From the NCBI GenBank assembly GCA_937930695.1, contig CALHCB010000061.1, positions 1 through 64,000 of the forward strand: DNA of 64,000 bases, in the 5' to 3' direction. The notes beneath the pieces were generated by a model that worked only from the letters and a program-made list of their open reading frames with translations, was not told where the DNA came from and ran no database searches. The stretch is from an uncultured Acidimicrobiales bacterium. Its GTDB lineage: Bacteria > Actinomycetota > Acidimicrobiia > Acidimicrobiales > SZUA-35. Below, piece by piece: positions 28,711 to 41,940 of this stretch; positions within the stretch are counted from its first letter, which is position 1, and the number at the start of each line of letters is the position of its first letter. The position numbers were made by a program, and so were the translations under genes.

Positions 28711-29859
28711 CTAGCGCCACATGTCCTCGAAGTTGGCGCGAAAGAACCGGTCTTGGACATCAGCCGGAAGCGACCCAACCTCGTTGTCGAACCGCCGAAG
28801 CGGATTTCGCCCGCCTTCGACGTGGGGGAAGTCCGAGGAGAACATGGCAACTTCTGGTCCGGCCTGTTCGATGATCCAGCCCGTCGGTTCGGTGGGATAG
28901 GGGGTCACCCGAACCTGACGTCGCACGTACTCAGATGGTCGAATCGACAGATTCTGGAGACGTTGTTCGTGTCGTTCGAACGCATCGAACGCCGACTCGA
29001 GTTGACGCATGAAACCGGGTAGCCACACCGCGCCGAGCTCGATTACGCCAATCTTGAGATTCGGGAAACGTTCGAGGACCCCGTCAAAGATGAGGAGCGA
29101 GAGCGCTTGCACCGGCGCTGAGGAGATCGCCATATAGCTGACCGACCGGAAATTTTCGCCGCCACCGTGGAAGTCAGGCTCGGGCGGCAGCCCGTTGTTG
29201 CGATGCTGAGGCGGCATCACCAAGTCTGGGGTCGCGACATGCATGAGCACCGGGACTCTTGCCTCCTGCGCCAGTGCCCAGACGGGATCGAATCCGACGT
29301 GGCTGGTCGCATGATGCTTGGGCATACGGTTCGGAATCAAGAGCGCCTTCGCTCCATGATTCAGCGCTTCCTCCGCTGCCGCTCTCGCTCCTTCGAAGGT
29401 CTGGAGTGGGATGTAGGCCACCCCGAGAAGGCGTTCGTCGACAGAACAGAAGTCGACGTGCGCCCGGTTTGCTGCGCTCGCGAGTTCATAGGTCATCTGC
29501 GGGTCATCACCATGCTCGATCTCCTCCAACATCGTGTTGAACACGGTCGGAAAAACCAATTGGCTCGCGAACCCCATCTCGTCCAATGCCAGCACCCGAT
29601 CAGCCGGAAGGAACGAACCCGTGGCTCGCCAGTTCTTTCGCAGCATCAGCTCTGATGGGGCAGCCGCTCGATACTCCGGATCTGCATGAAGAGTCCGAGA
29701 TTTCTCGATCTCCGCCAGCGTTGCTGAGATATCGCCGATGTCGAAGTGGTCAAGCGCGTAGCGCTGGACGGCCTCTGAGGCGTACGCCTCGATCCACTCC
29801 GGCGTCTCCATCACATGGGCATCGGCATCGTGGACGACACGGTCTTCTACGTATGGCAT
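28711..29859 (-). CDS. amidohydrolase family protein (amidohydrolase 2)
   Basis: VVHDADAHVMETPEWIE, LKIGVIELGAVWLPGFMRQLE, MFSSDFPHVEGGRNPLRRF. Confidence 0.9.
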   Translation of the reverse strand: MPYVEDRVVHDADAHVMETPEWIEAYASEAVQRYALDHFDIGDISATLAEIEKSRTLHADPEYRAAAPSELMLRKNWRATGSFLPADRVLALDEMGFASQLVFPTVFNTMLEEIEHGDDPQMTYELASAANRAHVDFCSVDERLLGVAYIPLQTFEGARAAAEEALNHGAKALLIPNRMPKHHATSHVGFDPVWALAQEARVPVLMHVATPDLVMPPQHRNNGLPPEPDFHGGGENFRSVSYMAISSAPVQALSLLIFDGVLERFPNLKIGVIELGAVWLPGFMRQLESAFDAFERHEQRLQNLSIRPSEYVRRQVRVTPYPTEPTGWIIEQAGPEVAMFSSDFPHVEGGRNPLRRFDNEVGSLPADVQDRFFRANFEDMWR

Positions 29860-29907
29860 GGAACCGAGCCTGCCATCAGTGCCCGGTGGTGCTCAACTCC
29901 CCGGCAT

Positions 29908-30759
29908 TCACGTCGGCATGTTCGAGGGTGCAAATCGATCGACGTAAGCGAGAAGATCATCACGATTCCGATGAAAACCTGGCTGAAGGATCAGCCGATC
30001 AACACCCATCTCGGCGTATCGCTCATAGTCGCCAGGACCAAGCTTGCGTTGCGGCGTGATGCTGATCTCCAGCGGTCCGAGCTCTGCCGGCCGGTCGACT
30101 TCAGCGCCAATTCGTTGAAGTCTGGCAACATCATCGGCCGCGGTCTCCGGGTCGCGCATGAATCCGTACCAGCCATGGCCCAGTTCGACGGCTCTGCGCA
30201 GCGCACGATCGCTGTGACCGCCGACAACGGTATGGATGCTGCCCTGTGGAGGTTTTGGATTGGCCGTCACCCCAGCGAACGACACGAAGTCGCCGGCAAA
30301 ACTCACGGCGTCGCCGGACCACAACGTCCGCATCGCTCGAAGGTACTCGTCCGAACGCCGGCCACGGTCTCCCATGGGCGTGCTGCACGCCGTCATCTCC
30401 GGTTCGAGGTACCCGACACCCAGGCCGAAGAGCAATCGGCCATTCGAAAGGTGATCAACACTGGCCAAGCTCTTGGCCAGCACCGCCGGTTGCCGTTGGG
30501 GGAGGATGATGATGCCGGTCCCCAGCTTGATGCGGTCGGTGACCGCAGCGAGATAGCTGAGAGCGTTGGTCGAGTCCACAAAGTCGATCTCGGGTGCCGC
30601 TGGCGACGGCGGCGCCTGTGGGTCTGGCAGCACGATGTGTTCGCCCGTCCACACCGACTCATACCCAGCAGCTTCGGCGGCCTGCGCCACCTCGACCATG
30701 ACCGCCGGGTCAGCCAGCGATCCCATGTTGATGTGGAAGATTCCGAGCTGGGGGGCCAT
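29908..30759 (-). CDS. LLM class F420-dependent oxidoreductase
   Basis: AAEAAGYESVWTGEHIVLPD, IKLGTGIIILPQRQPAVLAKSLASVDHLSNGRLLFGLGVGYLEPE. Confidence 0.92.
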   Translation of the reverse strand: MAPQLGIFHINMGSLADPAVMVEVAQAAEAAGYESVWTGEHIVLPDPQAPPSPAAPEIDFVDSTNALSYLAAVTDRIKLGTGIIILPQRQPAVLAKSLASVDHLSNGRLLFGLGVGYLEPEMTACSTPMGDRGRRSDEYLRAMRTLWSGDAVSFAGDFVSFAGVTANPKPPQGSIHTVVGGHSDRALRRAVELGHGWYGFMRDPETAADDVARLQRIGAEVDRPAELGPLEISITPQRKLGPGDYERYAEMGVDRLILQPGFHRNRDDLLAYVDRFAPSNMPT

Positions 30760-30807
30760 GGCGAGATCCTTTGGAGGCGTCCGATATGTCGTTGTGAGCG
30801 AAGGCGC

Positions 30808-31797
30808 TCAGGCCACAAGACCTGTGACGACGTCCCATACTGCCCCGTCCACGGGGACAGGATCGAGTTGACGAACGGACCTCCCAGGAAGCCGGGCCCC
30901 CTCCTGCACCTCGATGGACGCGGCCAGCGCTTCGACTCGTTCGAGGAACACCGGTCCGCTGAACGCCCCCGGGTCGATCAGAAGGTAGAACTGGCCAAGA
31001 TCGTGTGGTGCGCCCTCAGGCGTTTTGAGAGGCGGAACATCAACGCTCAGATTGCCGCCGGTGAGCGCCGCGGCGAGCACCTCGACCAGCAAGCCAATCC
31101 CGTATCCCTTGTACCCTCCGGCCGATTGCAGCGACCCAGCGAGCGCCTCATTCGCGTCCGTCGTTGGTTGACCGTCGGCATCGACAGCCCAGCCGAGTGG
31201 GATCGGTTCGTTCTTCTTCGAAGCCACCAAAATGGTGCCCAACGCGACGGCGCTGGTGGCGAAGTCGAATTGAAAGCTGATGCCACCGTTCCCATCGGGC
31301 ACCGACATTGCAATCGGATTCGTGCCCAGGACAGCAGAAGACCCGCCGGGTGGAGCGACCCGAGGCGTGGCGTTCGTGGTGCCGATCGCGAGCAATCCGT
31401 GTTGAGCCAGACGTTCGGTGAAATAGCCGAGCGAGGTGCACGTATGGCTGTGTTCGATGGCGAATCCGCAGACGCCAACATCTTTCGCTGCCTCAACAGC
31501 GAGGTCCAACCCCGCATCGAAGGCGGGTTGAGCGAAGCCGAACTGAGCGTCGACGCGAATGGCTCCTGGTCGTTCGTGGTGCACGACCGGGACCACGGTT
31601 CCGTCGAGCCGGCCAGATTCCAGTTGCCGGCAATAACTCTCGACGTACGCGAGACCACAGATGATGTTGCCCCGTTCTTCGGCAACACGAACTGCCCGAG
31701 CCACCGCCGTTGCGGTTGGTTCATCGGCCCCGTGGAGTTGCAGCGCGGTGCGCGTCGTTCGCTCGATCTCGTCGAGCGGGATGTCGATGGTGGTCAC
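30808..31797 (-). CDS. Ldh family oxidoreductase (malate/L-lactate dehydrogenase)
   Basis: GFAIEHSHTCTSLGYFTERLAQHGLLAIGTTNATPRVAPPGGSSAVLGTNPIAMSVP, GYKGYGIGLLVEVLAAALTGG. Confidence 0.93.
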   Translation of the reverse strand: MTTIDIPLDEIERTTRTALQLHGADEPTATAVARAVRVAEERGNIICGLAYVESYCRQLESGRLDGTVVPVVHHERPGAIRVDAQFGFAQPAFDAGLDLAVEAAKDVGVCGFAIEHSHTCTSLGYFTERLAQHGLLAIGTTNATPRVAPPGGSSAVLGTNPIAMSVPDGNGGISFQFDFATSAVALGTILVASKKNEPIPLGWAVDADGQPTTDANEALAGSLQSAGGYKGYGIGLLVEVLAAALTGGNLSVDVPPLKTPEGAPHDLGQFYLLIDPGAFSGPVFLERVEALAASIEVQEGARLPGRSVRQLDPVPVDGAVWDVVTGLVA

Positions 31798-31838
31798 AGC
31801 AATCCTCGGGTTGAGCGAATTGGGCGTGCGATGTGTCG

Positions 31839-32906
31839 CTACAGCGTCGCGTGGGGAAGGTTCTCGCGCAGACCGACAGGCGTCACCCGAACAAACTCTG
31901 CGTTGGCCCAGAACTGAGGAATCGTGCGGGCGTCGCTGTAGCTCATGCCGCTCTTCAGGCCGGCCATCAGTGTCCCGACCAAACGTCCGACCTCGCCCTT
32001 GTAGGGAACTGAGCCCTCGACTCCTTCGGGAGCCCGTTGCTCGAAGTACTCGTCGTCGATCTCTTCACCGGCTCGTTCGGCTCGGGCTTCGATGGCTTCG
32101 AAGCTCGCCATACCGCGTACCCGCTTGACCAAACCATTCGCTGAGGACTCGACGTCCCCAGGGCTTTCTTTCGTCCCGGCGAACATTGATCCGATCATCA
32201 CGGTGTCCGCCCCTGCGGCGATGGCCTTGGCGATGTCGCCAGAGGTCTTGATGCCACCGTCAGCGATGACGGGAACCGACACGCCATGCACGTTCGCAAT
32301 CGCCGTGAGCTGCGGCACTCCCACACCGGCAACGATCCGGGTCGTACAAACGCCTCCGGGTCCAACGCCCACCTTGATGGCATCAGCACCGGCGGCAACC
32401 AGATCTTCGGCTCCATCTCGGGTCGCGACGTTGCCAGCGATCAACTGGCACTCGGGCAGGGCGTCCTTGAGCGCCTTGCAGGCGTCAAGGGAATGCTCGG
32501 CGTGACCATGTGCGATGTCGAGGACGAGCACGTCACAGCCTGCGGCGACCAATGCTCGAGCTCGCTCCAAACCGTCGTGGTCGGTACCGATCGCGGCGCC
32601 AACGACAAAATCGGGCGATTCGTTCTTGACCTTCTCGATCATCGCTGCCTGGGCTTCGATAGGGAGGAAGCGATGGATGATGCCGGCGCCGCCAAGGCGA
32701 GCCATCGCGAGCGCCATCTCGTCTTCACACACGGTGTCCATGTTGGCCGCGAGCACCGGCAGACCAATTTCGATCTTCGTCGTCAGCCGAGTACGCAGCG
32801 AGACATCTTGGCGACTTCGGATGGACGACCGCTTCGGGACGAGCAACACGTCGTCAAACGTGAGACCTGTCTGGATCCGGTCGAGAGCACTTTGGGATTC
32901 GGTCAC
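31839..32906 (-). CDS. IMP dehydrogenase / GMP reductase family, lacking CBS domains
   Basis: [125 protein letters not shown]. No CBS insert between NMDT..HR and the catalytic region; GTG start at 32906. Confidence 0.88.
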   Translation of the reverse strand: MTESQSALDRIQTGLTFDDVLLVPKRSSIRSRQDVSLRTRLTTKIEIGLPVLAANMDTVCEDEMALAMARLGGAGIIHRFLPIEAQAAMIEKVKNESPDFVVGAAIGTDHDGLERARALVAAGCDVLVLDIAHGHAEHSLDACKALKDALPECQLIAGNVATRDGAEDLVAAGADAIKVGVGPGGVCTTRIVAGVGVPQLTAIANVHGVSVPVIADGGIKTSGDIAKAIAAGADTVMIGSMFAGTKESPGDVESSANGLVKRVRGMASFEAIEARAERAGEEIDDEYFEQRAPEGVEGSVPYKGEVGRLVGTLMAGLKSGMSYSDARTIPQFWANAEFVRVTPVGLRENLPHATL

Positions 32907-32951
32907 GGGTCGCACTCTATTGGTTCGGCCGGTTCGGGATAGTGTCGCTCC

Positions 32952-33398
32952 ATGGGATTTGATGGCGAGTACGAAGCAAGCACATGGGGTTGGGTTGCCG
33001 ACCAGGTCGAGGCCTACGAGGCTTCCAACGGAGCCGAGGCCAACACGCTCCGTGATACCGGAATACCGATCATGATCATCACGACGGTGGGTCACAAGAG
33101 TGGCAAGGTTCGCAAGGTGCCGCTGATGCGTGTGGAACACGAGGGCGAGTATGCGATCATCGCCTCGAAGGGCGGGGCTCCCGCCCACCCGGGCTGGTAC
33201 CACAACCTCATGGCCGATCCGAACATTCTTGTGCAGGATGGCCCGGCCCCGTTCGAGACCGACGTTCGCATTGTCACTGGTGAGGAGCGTGCCGCATGGT
33301 GGGAGCGCGCCGTTGCCGTATTTCCGCCCTACGCCGAATACCAAGAGAAGACCGACCGAGAGATCCCGGTCTTCGTCTCGAGAGCAGCGGGGCAGTGA
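32952..33398 (+). CDS. nitroreductase/deazaflavin (F420)-dependent DDN-like protein
   Basis: IMIITTVGHKSGKVRKVPLMRVEHEGEYAIIASKGGAPAHPGWYHNLMADPNILVQDG. Confidence 0.93.
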   Translation: MGFDGEYEASTWGWVADQVEAYEASNGAEANTLRDTGIPIMIITTVGHKSGKVRKVPLMRVEHEGEYAIIASKGGAPAHPGWYHNLMADPNILVQDGPAPFETDVRIVTGEERAAWWERAVAVFPPYAEYQEKTDREIPVFVSRAAGQ

Positions 33399-34054
33399 AC
33401 CAGGTGATCCAGAACGAATCTGCCGACGCTCGACGCCTTGTCGTCGAAGCAGTTGCCGCAGCGGCAGAGCTGATGAAGCGACCCGTCGTCGCAGCCAAAT
33501 GGGACGAGCCCTCGGCGCTTGAAGGAATGACCGTCGGCTCACTGGCCGCCCACCTCGTGCGCGCTGCAGGCGCCACCATTGCCTATCTCGACCGCACGGA
33601 CCCGACGGCTCGCCCGGAGAACGAACTGCTCACGCCCATCACGTATTTCCATGCCGCGGTCGACGCACCGATTCATGACCAGATCAAAGATGTTTCGGCG
33701 ACTGAAGCACAGATTGGGCATTCAGCCACGGTCGAGAAGTGCGAGCAGCTGGTGACGACGCTGGCCACTCGATTCGCCGAAGAACCGGTGGAGCGATTGG
33801 TCGGTGCACTCGGAGGCCGCATGTTGACCCTCGATGACTTCTGTCGAACCCGCATGATCGAAGTCTTGATGCACCTCGATGATTTGGCCGCCAGCGTTGG
33901 CGAACCAACGCCGGATACAGACCGGGCGGGCATCGACACCGTCATCGAGATCGTGATGGGTATCGCTCGTCACCAGAAGGGCGATTGGGCTGTAGTGCAT
34001 GCACTCGCCAGAAGCGAGCGCCCCGACGCGGCTGACGTTTTCCCTGTCTTCTGA
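33395..34054 (+). CDS. mycothiol-dependent maleylpyruvate isomerase-type (MDMPI_N) protein
   Basis: EGMTVGSLAAHLVRAAGATIAYLDR...MLTLDDFCRTRMIEVLMHLDDLAASVGEPTPD. GTG start overlapping the DDN-like stop. Confidence 0.75.
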   Translation: MNQVIQNESADARRLVVEAVAAAAELMKRPVVAAKWDEPSALEGMTVGSLAAHLVRAAGATIAYLDRTDPTARPENELLTPITYFHAAVDAPIHDQIKDVSATEAQIGHSATVEKCEQLVTTLATRFAEEPVERLVGALGGRMLTLDDFCRTRMIEVLMHLDDLAASVGEPTPDTDRAGIDTVIEIVMGIARHQKGDWAVVHALARSERPDAADVFPVF

Positions 34055-34100
34055 GCCCAGATCACGTTGAGCCAGATGACGTTGGAAGGGCAATTCGCCT

Positions 34101-34976
34101 GTGTGGGTAGCGATCACGCTCCTCGCGACATGTTTCCAAATACTCCGCACCTCTGAGCAGCACCGACTTCGCGGGCTGCTCGGGGTGGCGGAAGCTGGAT
34201 ACGTTCGCTTCGTCTACGCCCTTCCTGTTGTCGCGACGGCGACGGCACTCTGGATGTCCGCTGGACCAGGAACCCTTCCATCGCTGAACACTAGGTTTTT
34301 CGTATCGCTCCTGGTCGGGGGATCAGCACAGATTCTGGCCACCATGGCGCTGCTTCATGCCTTCCGCATCAGGGACTTCGCGGTGGGCACGTTGTACTCA
34401 AAGACTGAACCCATCTTTGTCGGATCAGGTTCCGCCCTCTTCCTGGGCGAAGCGCTGCCCCTGTGGAGTTGGATCGGGATCGTGATCTGCCTCGCGGGTG
34501 TCGGCTGGCTTGCGAGCGGCGGTCGCCGCGACACGCTGAAGTTCGAGAAGGCCGCCGTGTTTGGCTCCATCGCCGGGCTTGGGTTCGGCACCGCCGCGGT
34601 CGGTATTCGTTCTGCATCGACCGCCATCAATGGAACCGTGGTCGACAGGGCCATGATCACCTTGTGCGTCATGCTGGCGATACAAACCGTGATCCAGGGC
34701 ACTGCGCTCGCCCTCTCGCCCTCGTCGTCCTTGCGCAGAGTCGCTGGTGCGTGGAGAAACGCAATCGGCGTCGCGCTGTTGTCGCTCGCCGGTTCATTCA
34801 GTTGGGCGATCGCCATCACGCTGGAGAACGCCGCCCGGGTTCGAACACTTGCCCAGATCGAGATCGTGATGGCGTTTGCGATCGGGGTGATCGTTCATCG
34901 CGAAACCCATAAGCGAAGTGAATACATCGCCAGCATGGTGGCCGGCGCCGGAATCTTGCTCCTGCTCCTCAGCTGA
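34101..34976 (+). CDS. EamA/DMT-like transporter
   Basis: Ten hydrophobic segments, SKTEPIFVGSGSALFLGEALPLWSWIGIVICLAGVGWLASG. Confidence 0.75.
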   Translation: MWVAITLLATCFQILRTSEQHRLRGLLGVAEAGYVRFVYALPVVATATALWMSAGPGTLPSLNTRFFVSLLVGGSAQILATMALLHAFRIRDFAVGTLYSKTEPIFVGSGSALFLGEALPLWSWIGIVICLAGVGWLASGGRRDTLKFEKAAVFGSIAGLGFGTAAVGIRSASTAINGTVVDRAMITLCVMLAIQTVIQGTALALSPSSSLRRVAGAWRNAIGVALLSLAGSFSWAIAITLENAARVRTLAQIEIVMAFAIGVIVHRETHKRSEYIASMVAGAGILLLLLS

Positions 34977-34979
34977 CGC

Positions 34980-35801
34980 CTAGTGCCGTTCGCGAAGGAG
35001 CACTTCTTGGGCGATCGAAGCAACGTGGGTTCCGTCGGCAGCGAACAAGTTGCCGACCGTCATGCCTCGTGCCCCGCGCAGACCGTGGCAGTCCCATTGG
35101 TAGAGATGCCACTCGTCAGCACGGATTGGCCGATGGAACCACATGGCGTGATCCAGGCTCGCACCCATGAAGGTTTCGTTGTATTTCTCAGGACTGACCT
35201 GGACCGGGTGAATACTGCGAGCTGCGTTGAACTGCACGGTGTCGGAAGTAAACGCCAGTCCGCAGGTGTGAAGCCGGGGGTCATCAGGCAGATCGTCGAT
35301 GATCTTGACCCAACCCATCGATTGTCCGGCACCCGGATAGCTCACAAGTGGACGTCGTTCCATGATCCATGGCCAGTCGTCCGCTCGGGGACTCAAATCG
35401 TTGGGATCTGGGGCGAGGGGCATCCTTGCCGTCTGCACCTCGGCGTCTTCTTCGAACTTCTGAAATGAGCACGACAGGTGCAAGATGGCGCCGCCTGACT
35501 GGCGAGCCACCACGGCTCGTGTGCAGAACGTTCGGCCATCACGCAACCGATCCACTTCGAATCGCACCGGCTCATCGAGTGTCCCGCCTCGGATGAAGTA
35601 GGCATGGAGCGAGTGAGGATGACGATCGCCTTCGACCGTCTTCATGGCCGCCCACAATGCCTGGGCCACCACCTGTCCGCCGTAGATCCTGCCCCACGAG
35701 TACTCAGCGCTCGTTCCGACCCACGTGTCGGGTCCATGATCCTCAAGAGTCATGAGCGAGAGAAAGTCGGTCGGGTGAGTACCCGTGGGATAGGCCGTCA
35801 T
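34980..35801 (-). CDS. acyl-CoA thioesterase II (TesB-like)
   Basis: RIYGGQVVAQALWAAMKTV...HSLHAYFIRGGTLDEPVRFEVDRLRDGRTFCTRAVVARQ; ASLDHAMWFHRPIRADEWHLYQWDCHGLRGARGMTVGNLFAADGTHVASIAQE. Confidence 0.95.
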   Translation of the reverse strand: MTAYPTGTHPTDFLSLMTLEDHGPDTWVGTSAEYSWGRIYGGQVVAQALWAAMKTVEGDRHPHSLHAYFIRGGTLDEPVRFEVDRLRDGRTFCTRAVVARQSGGAILHLSCSFQKFEEDAEVQTARMPLAPDPNDLSPRADDWPWIMERRPLVSYPGAGQSMGWVKIIDDLPDDPRLHTCGLAFTSDTVQFNAARSIHPVQVSPEKYNETFMGASLDHAMWFHRPIRADEWHLYQWDCHGLRGARGMTVGNLFAADGTHVASIAQEVLLRERH

Positions 35802-35809
35802 CTTGGGTC

Positions 35810-39310
<3,501 letters not shown>

Positions 39311-39315
39311 GTTGC

Positions 39316-40197
39316 TTAGGCGGCGTCCCGAGGGCCATGGGTCATCACACGGCTTGGCAGATCGTGTCCCACCGCAGCGGCGAGCGCTGGCCCACACGCC
39401 AGGAGCTTCGTGAGATCAACACCCGTCGCTGTACCTGCATCGTTGAGCACGTGCACGAGGTCTTCCGTCGCAAGGTTTCCGCCGGCGCCCTGTGCAAACG
39501 GGGACCCACCGAGTCCGCCAAGGGCGGTGTCGAAACGGGTCACACCAAGTCCGATGGCGTGCCAAGCGTTGACCAGGGCGGTTCCTCGGGTGTCGTGCAG
39601 ATGCAGACCGACCTCGTTCCCAACTGCGCCGATCACTCGCTCGATCCGCGCCGGCGTCGCCATGCCGGTTGTGTCTGCCAACGTGAAGGTGGCGACACCT
39701 GAAGAGCGCAGCGCCTCCATCAAGTCGGGAACGGTCGCAGTTGGCTGGTCGCCGGTATAGGGAGAGCCAAAGACGCACGACAGCACAGCATCTACGGGTC
39801 GGCCATCGGCAACGGTGATGATCTCGCTGATCGCAGCGATCGACTCGTCGACCGTTCTGTTGATGTTTTTTTCGTTGTAGACCGGACAGGCAGAGATGGT
39901 GACCGTGATCGCATCGACATCCGCCTCAACCGCGAATTCAGCGCCACGCCGGTTCGGAACGAGTCCCCAGTAGGTCACGTCTGAGCGCCGGTCGATCTGG
40001 GCCATGACGGCCCCTGGCTCGGCCATCTGGGGGACCGCTTTGGGCGAGACGAACGACACCGCCTCGATATCGGTGAGCCCCGCATTCGCCAGTCCGTTGA
40101 TCAGCTCGATCCGCTCGGAGATGGAGACCGGGTTCTCCGCTTGGAGTCCGTCTCGAGGGCCGACGTCACGAATTTTCACATTCACCGAGAGCACCAT
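39316..40197 (-). CDS. hydroxymethylglutaryl-CoA lyase-like protein
   Basis: [64 protein letters not shown]-like, [35 protein letters not shown]. Start set at MVLSVNVKI. Confidence 0.92.
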   Translation of the reverse strand: MVLSVNVKIRDVGPRDGLQAENPVSISERIELINGLANAGLTDIEAVSFVSPKAVPQMAEPGAVMAQIDRRSDVTYWGLVPNRRGAEFAVEADVDAITVTISACPVYNEKNINRTVDESIAAISEIITVADGRPVDAVLSCVFGSPYTGDQPTATVPDLMEALRSSGVATFTLADTTGMATPARIERVIGAVGNEVGLHLHDTRGTALVNAWHAIGLGVTRFDTALGGLGGSPFAQGAGGNLATEDLVHVLNDAGTATGVDLTKLLACGPALAAAVGHDLPSRVMTHGPRDAA

Positions 40198-40329
40198 AGT
40201 TGGCTGTTTTCCGGGCCGGAACGCTGGTCGGACAACCAACTCTTGCGCGATGGGCATATTTGTTGGTTTGGTGGCCTAGGATGTGGAGTGGGCAAGGCAA
40301 TTGGTCTTGCGCTAAAGGAAAGCAGTACA

Positions 40330-40527
40330 ATGCAGGGAACAGTAAAATTCTTCAACAGTGAAAAAGGCTTCGGCTTCATCTCCCGTGACGGAGGTGACGA
40401 TGTCTTCGTTCACTACTCAAACATTGCTGGCGACGGTTACAAGTCGCTCGACGAGGGCCAGACCGTCGAATTCGACATCGCTCCGGGCCGCAAGGGCGAG
40501 GAAGCTCAGAACGTCCGAGTCATCTGA
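40330..40527 (+). CDS. cold shock protein
   Basis: [65 protein letters not shown], CspA family. Confidence 0.97.
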   Translation: MQGTVKFFNSEKGFGFISRDGGDDVFVHYSNIAGDGYKSLDEGQTVEFDIAPGRKGEEAQNVRVI

Positions 40528-40546
40528 GCGGACACTCTCAATGATT

Positions 40547-40575
40547 GCCGCCGTCCTTCGGGTCGGCGGCTTTCG
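40547..40575 (+). terminator. intrinsic-terminator-like hairpin after csp
   Basis: GCCGCCG-tccttcgggt-CGGCGGC-TTTcg: 7-bp GC stem followed by a short T run. Confidence 0.65.
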
Positions 40576-40603
40576 TCGTTTTGGGGACGTGTCTTCGCCG
40601 CTC

Positions 40604-41815
40604 TCAGCGGCCGAGAGATGGCAATGGGTTCCGGATGGTTGACGCCACAACCGCGAGCGCAAAGGCCACGACAACCATGACGGTCACCGCTGGCCCGAAG
40701 CCGCTCGCATCCGCCACGATGCCGATCATTACGGGACCCGTCACGCCTCCGACCTCTCCCGCGGTGAAGTACAAGGCGGACGCCCCCGCCATGTTGGCGG
40801 GACCGACGTCGTCGGAGTCCATCAAGAAGAGCATCGCGACCGGCAATACCGAGGACCGCATGGCGCCATAGATCAGAATTCCACCGGCAGTGGCTGGCGA
40901 CCACGCGAGGGCCAACGGAACCAAACCGATGCCGAGCAGCGCATATGCCGAGATCAGAAGCAATCGACGGCGCTCGGGCGTCGCGGCGCGGGGTACCAGA
41001 ACTCCTGCCGCGAGGCCAGGGATACTCGTGAAGGCGGCCCACGCTCCCGCCTCGGTGGGCGACAATCCATGGTCCACCAGAACCTCCGGCAACCAGGACC
41101 CGATGCCGTGGTTCACGAAGAATGTGAAAACGGCCAGGACGAGAATGGTTCGGACGAGCGGGACCTGTAAAAGGGCTCGTGAGGAGACTCGACCAATTTG
41201 GGGCCGAGCCCATGGGTCCTGCATGTCGGTCGGAGGTCGATGCGTCACCACCATCCAGATCACGGCAGCGACCAGCGCTCCGCAGGCGTAGGTGGCAACA
41301 ACGAACCTCCATTGATCGCCGAATGCGGGCATCAGGATTGCGTTCGCAGAAAGAAGGGTCACCATCGAGCCCACTACTGGCCCGCTCACGGCGATCCCTG
41401 TCGCCATGCCGCGTTCGGCTCCCGAGAACCATTTGCTCACCAGCGTTGGGGCGCCGATCGATACCAGTGGCCCACCGAGCCCGAAGAGGCCGACTGCCAG
41501 CATCAGCGTGCCCCAGCCGGGGGCCAACGAACGCAGCAGCCCGGATGAGGCGATCAGGAGCGATCCCACGAAGAGGCCGTAGCGAAGGCCAAACCGATCA
41601 AGGAACTTGCCTGCTGGGACCGCGGCGAACAGATACACGAACTGCCAGGTGCCGAGCACAGTTCCCATCTGAGAACGAGTCATCCCGAGGTCGGCGTTGA
41701 TCGTGCCAACCAGGGGCGACAACGATGCTGCGACCAAGCCGAACCCGATGTACATGCTCGCCACCGCGGCGAGTAGCCACCAGCGATACGACGATGTCGG
41801 GCCGGTTTCGGTCAA
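40604..41815 (-). CDS. MFS transporter
   Basis: YLFAAVPAGKFLDRFGLRYGLFVGSLLIASSGLLRSLAPGWGTLM and about 12 TM segments. Confidence 0.88.
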   Translation of the reverse strand: MTETGPTSSYRWWLLAAVASMYIGFGLVAASLSPLVGTINADLGMTRSQMGTVLGTWQFVYLFAAVPAGKFLDRFGLRYGLFVGSLLIASSGLLRSLAPGWGTLMLAVGLFGLGGPLVSIGAPTLVSKWFSGAERGMATGIAVSGPVVGSMVTLLSANAILMPAFGDQWRFVVATYACGALVAAVIWMVVTHRPPTDMQDPWARPQIGRVSSRALLQVPLVRTILVLAVFTFFVNHGIGSWLPEVLVDHGLSPTEAGAWAAFTSIPGLAAGVLVPRAATPERRRLLLISAYALLGIGLVPLALAWSPATAGGILIYGAMRSSVLPVAMLFLMDSDDVGPANMAGASALYFTAGEVGGVTGPVMIGIVADASGFGPAVTVMVVVAFALAVVASTIRNPLPSLGR

Positions 41816-41940
41816 CCGATTCTGCGTTCGAAATGTATGGCTGTCATGGACGGAGTGGACACAACGCCGCGCTCAGAGTCAAAACGGAAGATCGAGTGAC
41901 GTCGCGTTACTGTGGCCGAAAATCGAGAGGACCCTTCCCC

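Noticed and set aside
29815-31917. 700-aa plus-strand ORF
   Set aside because: Antisense to the well-supported LLM and Ldh-family genes; composition (R/H/D-rich) is that of a shadow ORF.
32907-33542. N-terminal extension of the IMPDH-like ORF up to 33542
   Set aside because: Overlaps the DDN-like gene antisense; homology starts near the GTG at 32906.
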